Below are positions 34,989 through 44,208 of a DNA stretch of 64,000 nt, piece by piece. Origin of the DNA: Myxococcales bacterium (GTDB lineage Bacteria > Myxococcota_A > Polyangia > Palsa-1104 > JAEUJZ01); contig JAEUJZ010000010.1 in the NCBI GenBank assembly GCA_016794505.1, forward strand, positions 1 to 64,000. Reading direction: 5' to 3'. The translations under genes were made by a program, and so were the position numbers. The notes under the pieces are model-generated. The model was not told the DNA's origin. It searched no databases and saw only the letters and a list, made by a program, of their open reading frames with translations. Every line of letters starts with the position of its first letter. Position 1 is the stretch's first letter.

Positions 34989-37199
34989 GACACTTCGTCG
35001 AATCGCTTGAGCCGCTCAGTCACGATCCTGGGGTTTTTCGCTGCTTGCCACAGCGAGGGGCCGCAGGATTCGCCCACACCACCTGATCCGCCGGACATGG
35101 CGCCGATGCGAGCGCCGTCTGGGCTGGACGCGCGCCCGACGGGACAGACGTGCAAAGCGCCGCCGCGGCCGCAGCTTGATACCGGCGTCCGCCTGATGCC
35201 GACCTTTGCCGCCGGCACCTTTAGCCTGCCGATCGATCTGCGCATGGCCCCCGGTGACAAGACCACGTTTTACGTCGCCGAGCGCGCCGGGCGCATCCGC
35301 AAGATCGCGCGCGGCGCCACCATGGCCAGCGACTTTTTGACCCTTCCCGCCGGCACCATCAACAGCGCCAACGAGGGCGGCTTCCTAGGCTTTGCTTTCC
35401 ATCCCAAGTGGGCGAGCGGCACGCGCGAGGTCTTTCTGTCGTACACGACCTTTGGCGGCAGCACCGGGATGCGCAGCATCATCGCCCGCGTGCGTTCGAA
35501 CGACGGTGGACAGACGCTGGATGCCGCAACGATCGATCCGCTCTTGACCGTGGAGCAGCCGTTTACCAACCACAACGGCGGCGGCATCGCCTTTGGCCCC
35601 GATGGCCTCTTGTACTTCGGCTTTGGCGACGGGGGGGGCGCCAACGATCCGCAGAAGACGGGACAGGATCGCAGCACGCTGCTGGGCAAGTTCATCCGGC
35701 TCGACATCAACCGCGCCGAGGCCCCGCTTAAGTACGGCATTCCGCCGACGAATCCCTATGCTGCAGGCGGGGGGCGGCGCGAGATCTATGCGCAGGGCTT
35801 CCGCAACCCGTGGCGCTGGAGCTTTGACCTCGCTACCGGCGATCTGTGGGCCGGCGATGTTGGCCAGGGCCGCTATGAAGAGATCGACGTGGTGCGGCTG
35901 GGTGGCAACTACGGCTGGAGCCTACGCGAGGGCGCGCACTGCTTCCCCTCGGGCACGATGTGTCAGACGCTGGGCCTGATCGATCCGGTGCTTGAGTACC
36001 CGCGCAGCGATGGGCAGTCGATCACGGGCGGCTATGTCTATCGCGGCAGCAGCCTGCCAGGCTTGATCGGCAAGTTCATCTTTGGCGACTTCGAAACCGG
36101 CAACATCTGGAGCCTGGAAGACGACGGCCGCGGCAACGTCAGCAAGAAGCTTCTGGCCATGGTTCCGGCGAAGTCACTGGCCAGCTTTGGGCAAGACGCC
36201 GATGGCGAGGTCTATGCGCTGCACATCGGCGCAGGCTCGGTGAGCCAGCTTGTCGCCGCAGCGCCTCCCCCGGCTAGCAGCGTTCCCGAGCGCCTATCGC
36301 AGACGGGCTGTGTCGACCCCCGCGACATCAAGCAGCCCGCCGCCGCACTGCTTCCGTTCACCCCGATCGCCGAGCTTTGGTCGGACGGCGCCAGCAAAGA
36401 GCGCTATCTGGCTCTGCCCGACGGTGCCCAGATCACGATCAGCGGCGACGGTGACTTTCTGTTTCCGCGCGGCACGGTGCTGGTCAAGCACTTCGACCGC
36501 GGCGGGCGCCGACTTGAGACGCGCCTTTTGATCCATCACGACGACGGGATCTGGGCCGGATACAGCTATGAATGGAACGACGCTCAGACGGACGCGCTGC
36601 TTTTGCCGAGCGGCAAGACGCGCGATCTCGGCGGTGGGCAGACCTGGCAGTACCCGAGCCGCAGCCAGTGCAATTCCTGCCACACCGAGGCGGCGGGCAG
36701 CGCCTTGGGTCCTGAGCTAGCCCAGCTCAACAGCGATCGGATCTATGTCGAGACAAACCGCCTAGCGAACCAGCTTGCGACGTGGAAGCACATCGGGCTG
36801 TTTGCCAATCCACCCAGCGACTCACCGACGACGCTGCCCCGCCTGCCAGCCCCCGGACAGCCGGACAGCGGCAGCCTGCAGGATCGGGCACGGGCCTATC
36901 TGCACGGGAACTGCTCGTTCTGCCATCGACCCAACGGCGGCGGGCGCGGAGACCTGGATCTGCGCTTTGAGACCAGCCTGCGCGACAGCAAGACCTGCGG
37001 CACACTGGCGCAGATCGACACGCTGGGCCTGCCGATGGCGCGCATCATCGAGCCCGGCCAGCCCGAGCGCTCGGTGCTGCTGCTGCGCATGCGCGCCACC
37101 GACGCGCGGCGCATGCCACAAATCGGCACTCAGCTTGTCGACCCCGATGGCACCCAGCGCATCGCCGACTTCATCTCGTCCCTGACCGCCTGCCCTTGA
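34986..37199 (+). CDS. PQQ-dependent sugar dehydrogenase-like propeller fused to cytochrome c
   Basis: The 737-residue protein starts with a short lipoprotein-like signal (FFAAC21), then a six-bladed glucose/sorbosone dehydrogenase domain (about 75-420): GEFLGFAFHP-like GGFLGFAFHP, HNGGGIAFGPDGLLYFGFGDGGG, RNPWRWSFD and GNYGWSLREG are family marks. The C-terminal half carries two CxxCH heme sites, CNSCH (562-566) and CSFCH (643-647), in a region like those of exported oxidoreductases of Planctomycetes and myxobacteria. It probably oxidises a sugar or alcohol outside the cytoplasm and feeds electrons through c-type hemes. No PQQ biosynthesis genes are near. Second heme axial ligands cannot be placed surely. 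Confidence 0.82.
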   Translation: MDTSSNRLSRSVTILGFFAACHSEGPQDSPTPPDPPDMAPMRAPSGLDARPTGQTCKAPPRPQLDTGVRLMPTFAAGTFSLPIDLRMAPGDKTTFYVAERAGRIRKIARGATMASDFLTLPAGTINSANEGGFLGFAFHPKWASGTREVFLSYTTFGGSTGMRSIIARVRSNDGGQTLDAATIDPLLTVEQPFTNHNGGGIAFGPDGLLYFGFGDGGGANDPQKTGQDRSTLLGKFIRLDINRAEAPLKYGIPPTNPYAAGGGRREIYAQGFRNPWRWSFDLATGDLWAGDVGQGRYEEIDVVRLGGNYGWSLREGAHCFPSGTMCQTLGLIDPVLEYPRSDGQSITGGYVYRGSSLPGLIGKFIFGDFETGNIWSLEDDGRGNVSKKLLAMVPAKSLASFGQDADGEVYALHIGAGSVSQLVAAAPPPASSVPERLSQTGCVDPRDIKQPAAALLPFTPIAELWSDGASKERYLALPDGAQITISGDGDFLFPRGTVLVKHFDRGGRRLETRLLIHHDDGIWAGYSYEWNDAQTDALLLPSGKTRDLGGGQTWQYPSRSQCNSCHTEAAGSALGPELAQLNSDRIYVETNRLANQLATWKHIGLFANPPSDSPTTLPRLPAPGQPDSGSLQDRARAYLHGNCSFCHRPNGGGRGDLDLRFETSLRDSKTCGTLAQIDTLGLPMARIIEPGQPERSVLLLRMRATDARRMPQIGTQLVDPDGTQRIADFISSLTACP

Positions 37200-37359
37200 C
37201 GTCTAGGCGTTCCGAGGTCGATGCGGGCCGCTTGACAGTCCGCCGCCCTGCACCGGCACCCACCGCCTGGTACCGGCAACCCCTCGGCGGTCGACGCCCT
37301 CCAGTCGGGCTCAGCCGTCGAGCGGCTGTGATATCGTGCCGACGATAGAAGGAGGCGGA

Positions 37360-38928
37360 ATGTACATCGGGGACTGGATGGAGCGAGGCGAGCGCTATTA
37401 CCCAGAGTCGCTCGCCGTGGTCGATGTGGCCAAGGGCGAGGCCGGACGGTTCACCTATCGCCAGATGAACGCGCGGGCCAATCGCTTGGCCGGCTTTCTG
37501 CGCGAGGAGGTCGGCATCGTACCGGGCGATCGCATTGGCGTCCTGGCCATGAACGGCGTCGAGTTCCTGGATGCGCTGTTCGCCTGCGGCAAGCTCGGCG
37601 CCGTGCTGGTGCCGTTTAACTGGCGCAGCCACCCGCGCGAGATCGCCGCCCTGCTCGAAAAGACCGCGCCCAAGGTCCTGATCTTCAGCGATGACTTTCG
37701 CGTCGGCCTCCGCGAGATCGCGACCCAGCCGGCCTGCGCCTCGATCCCCTGCTGGCTGCACCTGGAAGGCCCCGGCCTCGCAGGCAGTCGGCAGTACACC
37801 CAGACCGTGCAAAGCCGCCCCGCGACGCCGATCGAAAACGAGGCCGTGCGCGAAGAGGATCTCCTGTGCCTGCTGTTCACGGGCGGCACCACCGGCCTGC
37901 CCAAGGCCGCGTGCATCTCGTACCGCATGGTGGCCTGGAACACCCTCAACACCGTCATTCACGAGCTAGCCCGCGGCGATGTCACGCTGACGCACACGCC
38001 GATGTTTCACACGGGCGCGCTGTTCGTTCACACGCTGCCGCTTCTGACCTTGGGCGGCACCGTCGTGCTGATGCGACGCTGGACCGCTGACGACATGCTG
38101 GCCCTGATCGAGCGCGAAAAGGTCACCGCCCTGTTCTGCGTGCCGACGCAGTTTCAGATGATGATGCAGTCGCCGCGCTTTGCCTCTGCCAACTTGAAGA
38201 GCATTCGTTTCTTCACCAGCGGCGGCGCTCCTTTGCCGGTGCCGATCATTCACGCCTATCGCAGGCAGCACGGCGTGGTGTTCAAGCAGGGCTTTGGCAT
38301 GACCGAGTTCGGCCCCGGCATCTTTTCGCTTTCGCCCGAATTCGCCGAGAGCAAGGCCGGCTCGATCGGCAAGCCGAACTACTTCATCGACGCGCGCATC
38401 ATCGCGGCCGACGGCGGCGACAGCCGCACGCCGCTTCCCGTCGGCGAGGTCGGCGAGCTTATCCTGCGCGGCCCGGCGATGTGCTCGGGATACTTCCAAA
38501 ACCCCGAAGCCACCGCCGCAGCCGTCGACGCCGACGGCTGGTTCCACACAGGCGACCTCGCGCGCAGGGACGAAGACGGCTTCTATTACATCGCCGACCG
38601 CAAGAAAGACATGTTCATCTCGGGCGGCGAAAACGTGTACCCCGCCGAGATCGAAAAGGTCTTGTACAGCCACCCCGCAGTCGCCATGGCCGCCGTCATC
38701 GGTGTCCGCGACGAAAAATGGGGCGAGGTCGGCCGGGCCTTCATCGTCTGCAAGCCCGGCGAGACCGTGACGGAAGACGCCGTCTTGGCTCTCTGCCGCG
38801 ACCACCTCGCCAAGTACAAGGTCCCCAAGTCCGTCGTCTTCCTCGACGCGCTGCCGCTGTCGGCCGCCGGCAAGATCCTCAAGCGCGAGCTAAAAGCCCA
38901 GTACGGCGAGGGCGCTGCGAACAACTAG
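37360..38928 (+). CDS. Acyl-CoA ligase (AMP-dependent synthetase)
   Basis: The 522-residue enzyme has the AMP-binding P-loop LLFTGGTTGLPKAA, the MTEFGPG motif, GDLARRDEDGFYYIADRKKDM (hinge, with D and R) and the catalytic lysine in AAGKILKREL. It activates a carboxylate as the acyl-adenylate and transfers it to CoA; size and motifs fit medium/long-chain or aryl acid ligases. ATG 37360 is chosen for AGGAGG four bases upstream; a GTG eight codons earlier would place that site inside the gene. It stands alone; 13 bases separate it from the convergent CHAP gene. Confidence 0.93.
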   Translation: MYIGDWMERGERYYPESLAVVDVAKGEAGRFTYRQMNARANRLAGFLREEVGIVPGDRIGVLAMNGVEFLDALFACGKLGAVLVPFNWRSHPREIAALLEKTAPKVLIFSDDFRVGLREIATQPACASIPCWLHLEGPGLAGSRQYTQTVQSRPATPIENEAVREEDLLCLLFTGGTTGLPKAACISYRMVAWNTLNTVIHELARGDVTLTHTPMFHTGALFVHTLPLLTLGGTVVLMRRWTADDMLALIEREKVTALFCVPTQFQMMMQSPRFASANLKSIRFFTSGGAPLPVPIIHAYRRQHGVVFKQGFGMTEFGPGIFSLSPEFAESKAGSIGKPNYFIDARIIAADGGDSRTPLPVGEVGELILRGPAMCSGYFQNPEATAAAVDADGWFHTGDLARRDEDGFYYIADRKKDMFISGGENVYPAEIEKVLYSHPAVAMAAVIGVRDEKWGEVGRAFIVCKPGETVTEDAVLALCRDHLAKYKVPKSVVFLDALPLSAAGKILKRELKAQYGEGAANN

Positions 38929-38941
38929 AGCCGACGACGGC

Positions 38942-39901
38942 TTAGTTGCAGACGTCATCGCTGCCGAGCGGACGCGTGCTGCAGCCTGCCGGGCAGGCAA
39001 CCTTGGTCGGGTTCGAGCCTTCGCAGCGATAGATGCTGCCGCCGCTGCAGGTCCAGTACTGCTTGCCCATATACGATGAGTTGGCGCAGCTCCAGCCGGC
39101 GCCAGAGCCGATGCACAGGTCGTCCTTGCCGACGGCGGCCGGATAACAGCCCAGGCTGCAGGACTCGCTGCGCGTCGCTGCGCCTTCGCACTTCTTGCGC
39201 GCGTTGCCGTCACAGGTCCAGTACTGCTTGCCCATATAGTCCGACTTGCTGCAGTCCCAGCCGGGGCCTGGTCCTGGGCCGCCGCCCGTGTTGGCCTTGG
39301 CATGCGCCCAGCCCGTCGGAACCCAGCTTCCCCAGCGAGCGCCAATGCGGCTGCCGTCATAAGGCAGCGTCGCCTTGCCATTGCCGCTTACGTTTTGTTC
39401 GATGATGTCGACGGCGCCCGAGCGAACCGCGACCACCAGCGCGACGTGGCCGTACGTGCTGTTTTCCCACACGACCATGTCGCCGGGCACAGGGGGATGC
39501 GCCGAGTCGCCATTTCGATACACATCCACCGTCGCACGCGGCGCGTTGTTCAAGAGATCTTTGGCGTTGCCATACCAGCGCAGACCCCACTTGCGCATGA
39601 AGTGGCGCATGACGAGCTCGACGCACTGGTACTGATAGCCCGACGCGACCACGCCGCCGCACGAGTACCCGGTTCCGGTGTTGGCTCCGTTCGAGTAGGC
39701 CGTCGTCCCGTCAAAGCTGGCGAGCGCCGTGTGACAGGCGGGCATCGACGCCGCTTCAAAGTACGAGGGATTGACGGGTTCAAACGAGTCGAGCTCGGGC
39801 CCACCGCAGCTCGGCAGAGCCAATAGACCGGCGAGCGTGGTACCAGCGAGCATGCTGGCGGGTGTGCGCGAGAACCGTGACGTCAGAGCGTGAGTCTTCA
39901 T
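38942..39901 (-). CDS. CHAP-domain lipoprotein with two C-terminal Cys-rich repeats
   Basis: The 319-residue protein has a lipoprotein signal ending LPSC (Cys32) and a CHAP amidase domain with catalytic Cys93 (YQCVEL) and His152 (YGHVALV). CHAP enzymes cut peptidoglycan cross-links or glutathionylspermidine. The C-terminus carries a Gly/Pro linker and two similar Cys-rich units (WDCSKSDYMGKQYWTC and WSCANSSYMGKQYWTC, each followed by CEG and a second Cys pair), which probably bind wall or other glycan. It could remodel the own wall or lyse prey. Start at ATG 39901 gives the signal peptide; the frame extends 30 residues further without support. Confidence 0.88.
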   Translation of the reverse strand: MKTHALTSRFSRTPASMLAGTTLAGLLALPSCGGPELDSFEPVNPSYFEAASMPACHTALASFDGTTAYSNGANTGTGYSCGGVVASGYQYQCVELVMRHFMRKWGLRWYGNAKDLLNNAPRATVDVYRNGDSAHPPVPGDMVVWENSTYGHVALVVAVRSGAVDIIEQNVSGNGKATLPYDGSRIGARWGSWVPTGWAHAKANTGGGPGPGPGWDCSKSDYMGKQYWTCDGNARKKCEGAATRSESCSLGCYPAAVGKDDLCIGSGAGWSCANSSYMGKQYWTCSGGSIYRCEGSNPTKVACPAGCSTRPLGSDDVCN

Positions 39902-40047
39902 GCGCGGATCCGACAGCAGCCCGCATGCCAGGCGCTCGACAGCCCTTTTGCGACGAGAGCCTCGCGGTCCATCGGGGACATGGGGCCCCACCTGCTGTCT
40001 AGATCCAGCAGCGCAGGCCGGCCCAGAACACCGCGCGGCCTGCGTGG

Positions 40048-40062
40048 TACGGTGCGCGCATG
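40048..40062 (+). promoter_or_regulatory. Candidate -10 box before histidine kinase gene
   Basis: TACGGT (40048-40053), GCGCGC, then ATG at 40060, the same six-base spacing seen at four other starts. Confidence 0.35.
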
Positions 40063-42273
40063 CCTGTTCCCTCTGCCGTGAGCAGTCCGCTGGTCTTCGA
40101 GTCCGTCAGCAACGGCTGGCCCAGCCGCTTTCGCCGCGAGCTGTTCGAACCGATCCTTCACGGCCTGGCGCAGACCCTGCAATGCAACAGCGCCAACCTG
40201 GCGATCATCGACGAGGATCAGCAGTCGCTGGTCATCGCGCTCGGCTGCACAGCGCGCGGCATTACCAGCCTGCCCAGCGTCGAAAATGCGCTGGGTTTCT
40301 CGGTCAGCGGCCTGAAAGTTCCGCTGTCGCTTTCGCACAGCTACATCGTGCGAGCGCTGCGCGAAGAGCGACTGTTCTGCACGGCCGAGATCTCGGAGAT
40401 CGCTGGCTATGCGCTGTCCCCCGATGTCATCCACGCCGTCGAAGAGATCATCGGCCCGCGCTCGTTCGCCGTCGTGCCCGTGCTGGGTCGCACCAGCGCC
40501 TTGGGCGTGCTGTTGGTGGAACGAATCGGGGCGGCCGGCTTCACCGCGCAAGAGCGCGAGCTGCTTCTGACCTATGCCGAGCGCGTCGGGACAGAGCTTG
40601 AGTCCGAGTCGCTGCAAGGCACTGCGCAGCGGCTCGAACGCTTGGGGCAGTTCACCCTGCCCGCTCCCTCGATTCTGTTTGCGACACTCGATCCCGAACG
40701 GACGCTGCTGTCCTGCGTCGGTGGCTCGCGCAACGGGCAGCCGCTGCATCACGTCCTTGGGCTCTCGTCGCCAGACGCGCTGCTCAGCACTAGCGAGGTC
40801 GGGACACGCCTTCTGCAGGGCGAAACCGTGACGCTGACGTTGGCCGCAGCGGTACCCAGCGTCATCGCAGATCTGACCCTGCCCCAGCCTCTGCGCGTCA
40901 CGCTGCGCCGCGTTCCAGGGTCGACCCTGGATGCTCCGAGCCCGCCCACAGCCGCCCCGATCCCGTCGGCAGGGTCGCCGCTGTTCTGCGTGGCCGTCGA
41001 AGATCTGACGTGGTCGCACAACCTGCGGCGTGAGCTGGCCCTGGCCAAGCAGCGCCTCGCCAAGGTCATGGGATCCATCGGAGACGCCATCTTGACGCTC
41101 GACAAGACCGGCGTGGTGCAGCAGGCAAACGATGCCAGTCAGACGGTTCTCGGCGTTGCGCCCGCCGATCTGTGTGGCTCGGTTGGGCTGGATCTCGCGG
41201 CCACGCCGCGCGCTCGTACGCAGCTACGCGCGCTGTCCGATGTGCTGCAGCAGCGCGGCTTTGCTGAAGTCGAGCTGCGCTTGCTGCGCCGCATCCAGGG
41301 CTTTGCGCAGCCCCAAAGCGCAAGCGCCACAAGTGGCCTGGGCAGGCCGCGGCGCTTTCTGGCGCGGCTGTCCGCGCTGCTGCTATGCGACGACAACGGA
41401 GCGCCCGAAGGAGCGGTGTGGCGCATTCAAGATCTGACCGATCTGCGCCGCGATGCGGCCGAGCGTCACCGCCTGCGCCTGCGCTTGGTGCAGTCCGAGA
41501 GGTTGTCGGCCCTGGGCGAGATGGCCGCGCGCATCGCGCACGAGGTGCGAAATCCCATGGTCTCGATCGGTGCCGCTGCGCAGGTGGTCGCCGAGGAGCT
41601 GCCCGATTCAAGTCCGGTGCGCAGCGAGGCCCTCGCCATCTGCAGCGAAGTGCGTCGCCTGGATCACATCCTCAACAACGTGCTGCGCTTCGCACGTCCG
41701 CCGCGCGCTGCTGCCCAGCGCACCGATGTTGTCGAGGCGCTGCGACAGGTCCTGGATCTTCTGCGCAGCCGCACGGCGGGCCTGCAGGTTCAGCTCGATG
41801 CCGCGACAAGCGGCGGATCGATCTTCGCGGTGATCGATTCGGATCAGCTCAAGCAGGTGCTGTGGAACGTCTTGCTGAATGCCTGCGATGCCGCACGCAC
41901 GGGAAGAGCCACAGGAAGCGGCGCCGGTTCCACGTCCGACAGATCCGACGCCGCATCAGGCAGCGCTGGCCTGATCGAGTGCGCCGTGCGCAAGCGACGC
42001 CACCTGGCGGCAGCCCAGCCAAAGAGCGCGGCGTTGGCTCATGCGGGTGAGTCGCCACCCGGCGTGCTGATCACGATCGCCGACTCCGGCCCCGGCATTC
42101 CCACGGCCCTGCGCCGTCGTGTCTTCGATCCGTTCTTCTCGACGAAGACGCGCGGCACGGGTCTGGGACTGCCGATCAGCAAGCAGATCATCGAATCGGC
42201 CGGCGGTCGCATCCGGTTGCTCAATCGCCCCGGTGGTGGCACGCGCGTCGTCATCGAGCTACGCGCAGACTGA
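40060..42273 (+). CDS. Sensor histidine kinase with GAF and PAS domains
   Basis: The 737-residue soluble kinase has an N-terminal GAF-like domain (about 25-185, ending LLLTYAERVG), a second region and a PAS domain (about 330-465: VMGSIGDAILTLDKTGVVQQAN), then HisKA with phospho-acceptor His494 (ARIAHEVRNPM) and an ATPase domain with N box DQLKQVLWNVLLNACDAA, G1 DSGPGIP and G2 GTGLGLPISK. No membrane helix, so it senses cytoplasmic signals. An Ala/Ser/Gly-rich insert of about 45 residues separates the N and G1 boxes. No response regulator is adjacent. Most like NtrB/AtoS-type kinases. Confidence 0.92.
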   Translation: MPVPSAVSSPLVFESVSNGWPSRFRRELFEPILHGLAQTLQCNSANLAIIDEDQQSLVIALGCTARGITSLPSVENALGFSVSGLKVPLSLSHSYIVRALREERLFCTAEISEIAGYALSPDVIHAVEEIIGPRSFAVVPVLGRTSALGVLLVERIGAAGFTAQERELLLTYAERVGTELESESLQGTAQRLERLGQFTLPAPSILFATLDPERTLLSCVGGSRNGQPLHHVLGLSSPDALLSTSEVGTRLLQGETVTLTLAAAVPSVIADLTLPQPLRVTLRRVPGSTLDAPSPPTAAPIPSAGSPLFCVAVEDLTWSHNLRRELALAKQRLAKVMGSIGDAILTLDKTGVVQQANDASQTVLGVAPADLCGSVGLDLAATPRARTQLRALSDVLQQRGFAEVELRLLRRIQGFAQPQSASATSGLGRPRRFLARLSALLLCDDNGAPEGAVWRIQDLTDLRRDAAERHRLRLRLVQSERLSALGEMAARIAHEVRNPMVSIGAAAQVVAEELPDSSPVRSEALAICSEVRRLDHILNNVLRFARPPRAAAQRTDVVEALRQVLDLLRSRTAGLQVQLDAATSGGSIFAVIDSDQLKQVLWNVLLNACDAARTGRATGSGAGSTSDRSDAASGSAGLIECAVRKRRHLAAAQPKSAALAHAGESPPGVLITIADSGPGIPTALRRRVFDPFFSTKTRGTGLGLPISKQIIESAGGRIRLLNRPGGGTRVVIELRAD

Positions 42274-42299
42274 CACGCTGCCACCGATCACGCAGTGCG

Positions 42300-43934
42300 C
42301 TAAAACACCTTCCACCACTTCTTGCCGGTGGGAGTCTTGGCGTCGCTGGCGGGCGAGGACGGCTCCTTGGCGTCGCTCACCACCGAAGCGGGGGTGGGCG
42401 CTGCCTTGGCCAGCGCTTCGGCGGTCTTGGTTGCTGCAGGAACCGACCCCGCCGCACCTGGCTTCGCCGCGTCTGGCTTCGGCACGTCTGGCTTTTTGGC
42501 GGGGGCTCCGCTTGGCGCAGGTGGCGAAGGCTTGCCGCTGTACTTGGCAACGATGGCATCGACCCGCGCGCACAGCGGTGTGCCACGCGCCGGATCCACC
42601 ATGCGGACATAGCTGGCAAAGCCGCGAATCGAGGCCAGCACATCCTTGCATGCGCCCCAGCGCTTGCCGCTGGGCCCATCTTTTTCGATCTGAAACAGCG
42701 TCGCGCGAAAGCGGTGCAGCACGTCGCGCGGCACGCCCGGCTTGTGGTTGACGACGACTCCGGTCACTTCCTGGCGTCGACCGCGGCGCAGCACGCGCGT
42801 CTTTTCGGGGTGAACGACGAAGCCCTCATGCGCGACGATGTTGCGCAAGCGGCGCAGCACTTCGGCGGCTTGACCGACGTCTTCGCTTTTGGCGGAAAAC
42901 GTCAGGTCATCGGCATAGCGCGTGTACACAAAGCCCAGCTCATCGGCCATCTTTTGCAGGCGGCGATCGAGTCGGCGGCACAGCAGGTTGGTGATCGCTG
43001 GACTGGTCGGCGCCCCTTGCGGCAGGTGTCGCTCGCTCCGCGCAACGAAGTAACGCTGACCATCCAGAACCAGCTCTTCCACGTCGGGCTCAGTGCAGAG
43101 CAGGCCCAGAAGCGTTGCGACCTCTTCGCTGTATCCCAGCGAAGCAAACAGGCCTTTGACGCGCGGATAACCGACGGTTGGAAAGAAGTTCTTCAAGTCG
43201 ACATTGACGATCAGCGCGTGGCCGACGTGCGGGCGCGCATTGCTGACGATCGATCGTCCGCGCACAAAGCCATGCGCCGCGGTGTGCAGCGCCAGCTTCT
43301 CCAAGATCTCGTGCAGCACCCAGGACTGCGCTGCTTTGAGCCGCGGCATCGGGGCCGAGATCAAGCGCTCGCCGCCGCTCTTTTTAGGAATGCGAAAGCG
43401 AACGTAGTGCGAGACGCTCGACGTCTTGCGGGCAAAGCACAAAAAGCGCAGCGCCCCGACGCTGATCTTCATCGCAGAGGCTAGATCCGCAGCGCTCGTA
43501 AAGTTCGGCAGCCCATGTTCTTTGAGGCGCTCGGGCTTGGCTTCCCGCTTTCCCAGCCCGGCCGAGACCCCTTCCCCGACATAGACAATGCTGCGCGTCT
43601 TTTCTTGCTTCCACGCTTCGGCCCGCGCGAGCCGCTCGCGCTCGCGGCGCTCTTTGGTCTCTTGCTGCTTGCGCTTCGATTCCGCCAAGCGGCGCAGGCG
43701 CAGCTCTTTGATCAGCGCTTGCTCGTTGTACAGGTGGCGGTTCTGCTCGTGCAGACGATCTAGCTGACGCTGCAGCTCGGCTCGACGACGAACTTCGTCC
43801 GCGGGATCTTCTGGCAGCGTGCCCGCAGCAGGCCAGAAGCCCAGGCGAATCATCTCTTGCAGGACGACTTCGTCTTTCGACGTGGCGACAATGCGCTCGT
43901 AGAGTTCTTGGCGCGTCCGAGGCGGTTCAGCCAT
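42300..43934 (-). CDS. Retron reverse transcriptase
   Basis: The 544-residue protein contains a retron RT core: NARPH (232-236, the retron NAxxH motif), DLKNFFP (246-252), LPQGAPTSP (304-312), YADD (340-343) and VTG (390-392, in EVTGVVVN). Residues 1-115 form a charged helical/coiled-coil extension as in myxobacterial RTs such as Mx162, and residues about 468-544 are an Ala/Pro/Lys-rich tail. It should reverse-transcribe the ncRNA encoded directly upstream (43965-44199), producing branched msDNA. ATG 43934 or GTG 43946; neither has a ribosome site. In known retrons the RT, msDNA and an effector form an anti-phage system; a separate effector is not evident, though the preceding SWIM gene is close. 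Confidence 0.93.
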   Translation of the reverse strand: MAEPPRTRQELYERIVATSKDEVVLQEMIRLGFWPAAGTLPEDPADEVRRRAELQRQLDRLHEQNRHLYNEQALIKELRLRRLAESKRKQQETKERRERERLARAEAWKQEKTRSIVYVGEGVSAGLGKREAKPERLKEHGLPNFTSAADLASAMKISVGALRFLCFARKTSSVSHYVRFRIPKKSGGERLISAPMPRLKAAQSWVLHEILEKLALHTAAHGFVRGRSIVSNARPHVGHALIVNVDLKNFFPTVGYPRVKGLFASLGYSEEVATLLGLLCTEPDVEELVLDGQRYFVARSERHLPQGAPTSPAITNLLCRRLDRRLQKMADELGFVYTRYADDLTFSAKSEDVGQAAEVLRRLRNIVAHEGFVVHPEKTRVLRRGRRQEVTGVVVNHKPGVPRDVLHRFRATLFQIEKDGPSGKRWGACKDVLASIRGFASYVRMVDPARGTPLCARVDAIVAKYSGKPSPPAPSGAPAKKPDVPKPDAAKPGAAGSVPAATKTAEALAKAAPTPASVVSDAKEPSSPASDAKTPTGKKWWKVF

Positions 43935-43964
43935 GGCGAAGTCCACTACCGAAGGAAAAAGAAA

Positions 43965-44199
43965 CCAGGGGGGAGAGCAAGAGAGCTGACTTCGAAGACC
44001 TCTTGGGACTGGGCTGTCTCAACTCGAGCGGCACGGGCCTGATGTCGAACATTGGTTTTCCGAAAACCAACCTGCAATTTGGACATCAGGCCCAGGGCCG
44101 CACAGTAAAGAGCAGACCAGTGATGCATGAACAGCCATGCTGCATGGACGGCGATCCACCGCCCGGTTGCAAGAAGAGTCTCTCGCTCATCCCCCCTGG
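43965..44199 (-). ncRNA. Retron msr-msd noncoding RNA
   Basis: Read on the minus strand, the RNA starts with CCAGGGGGG (44199-44191, a1) and ends with its complement CCCCCCTGG (43973-43965, a2), and pairing extends inward with bulges. Right after a1 comes AGCGAGAG, containing the AGC in which retron branch guanosines are found (G opposite 44186). A short msr stem GGCG...CGCC follows (44151-44164). The msd is a 59-base hairpin: GGGCCTGATGTC (44093-44082) pairs with GACATCAGGCCC (44046-44035), with an inner stem TTGGTTTT/AAAACCAA. The RT start is 30 bases after a2 and the SWIM gene stop is 9 bases before a1, the standard a1-msr-msd-a2-RT order. Confidence 0.88.
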
Positions 44200-44208
44200 A
44201 AACTGGAA

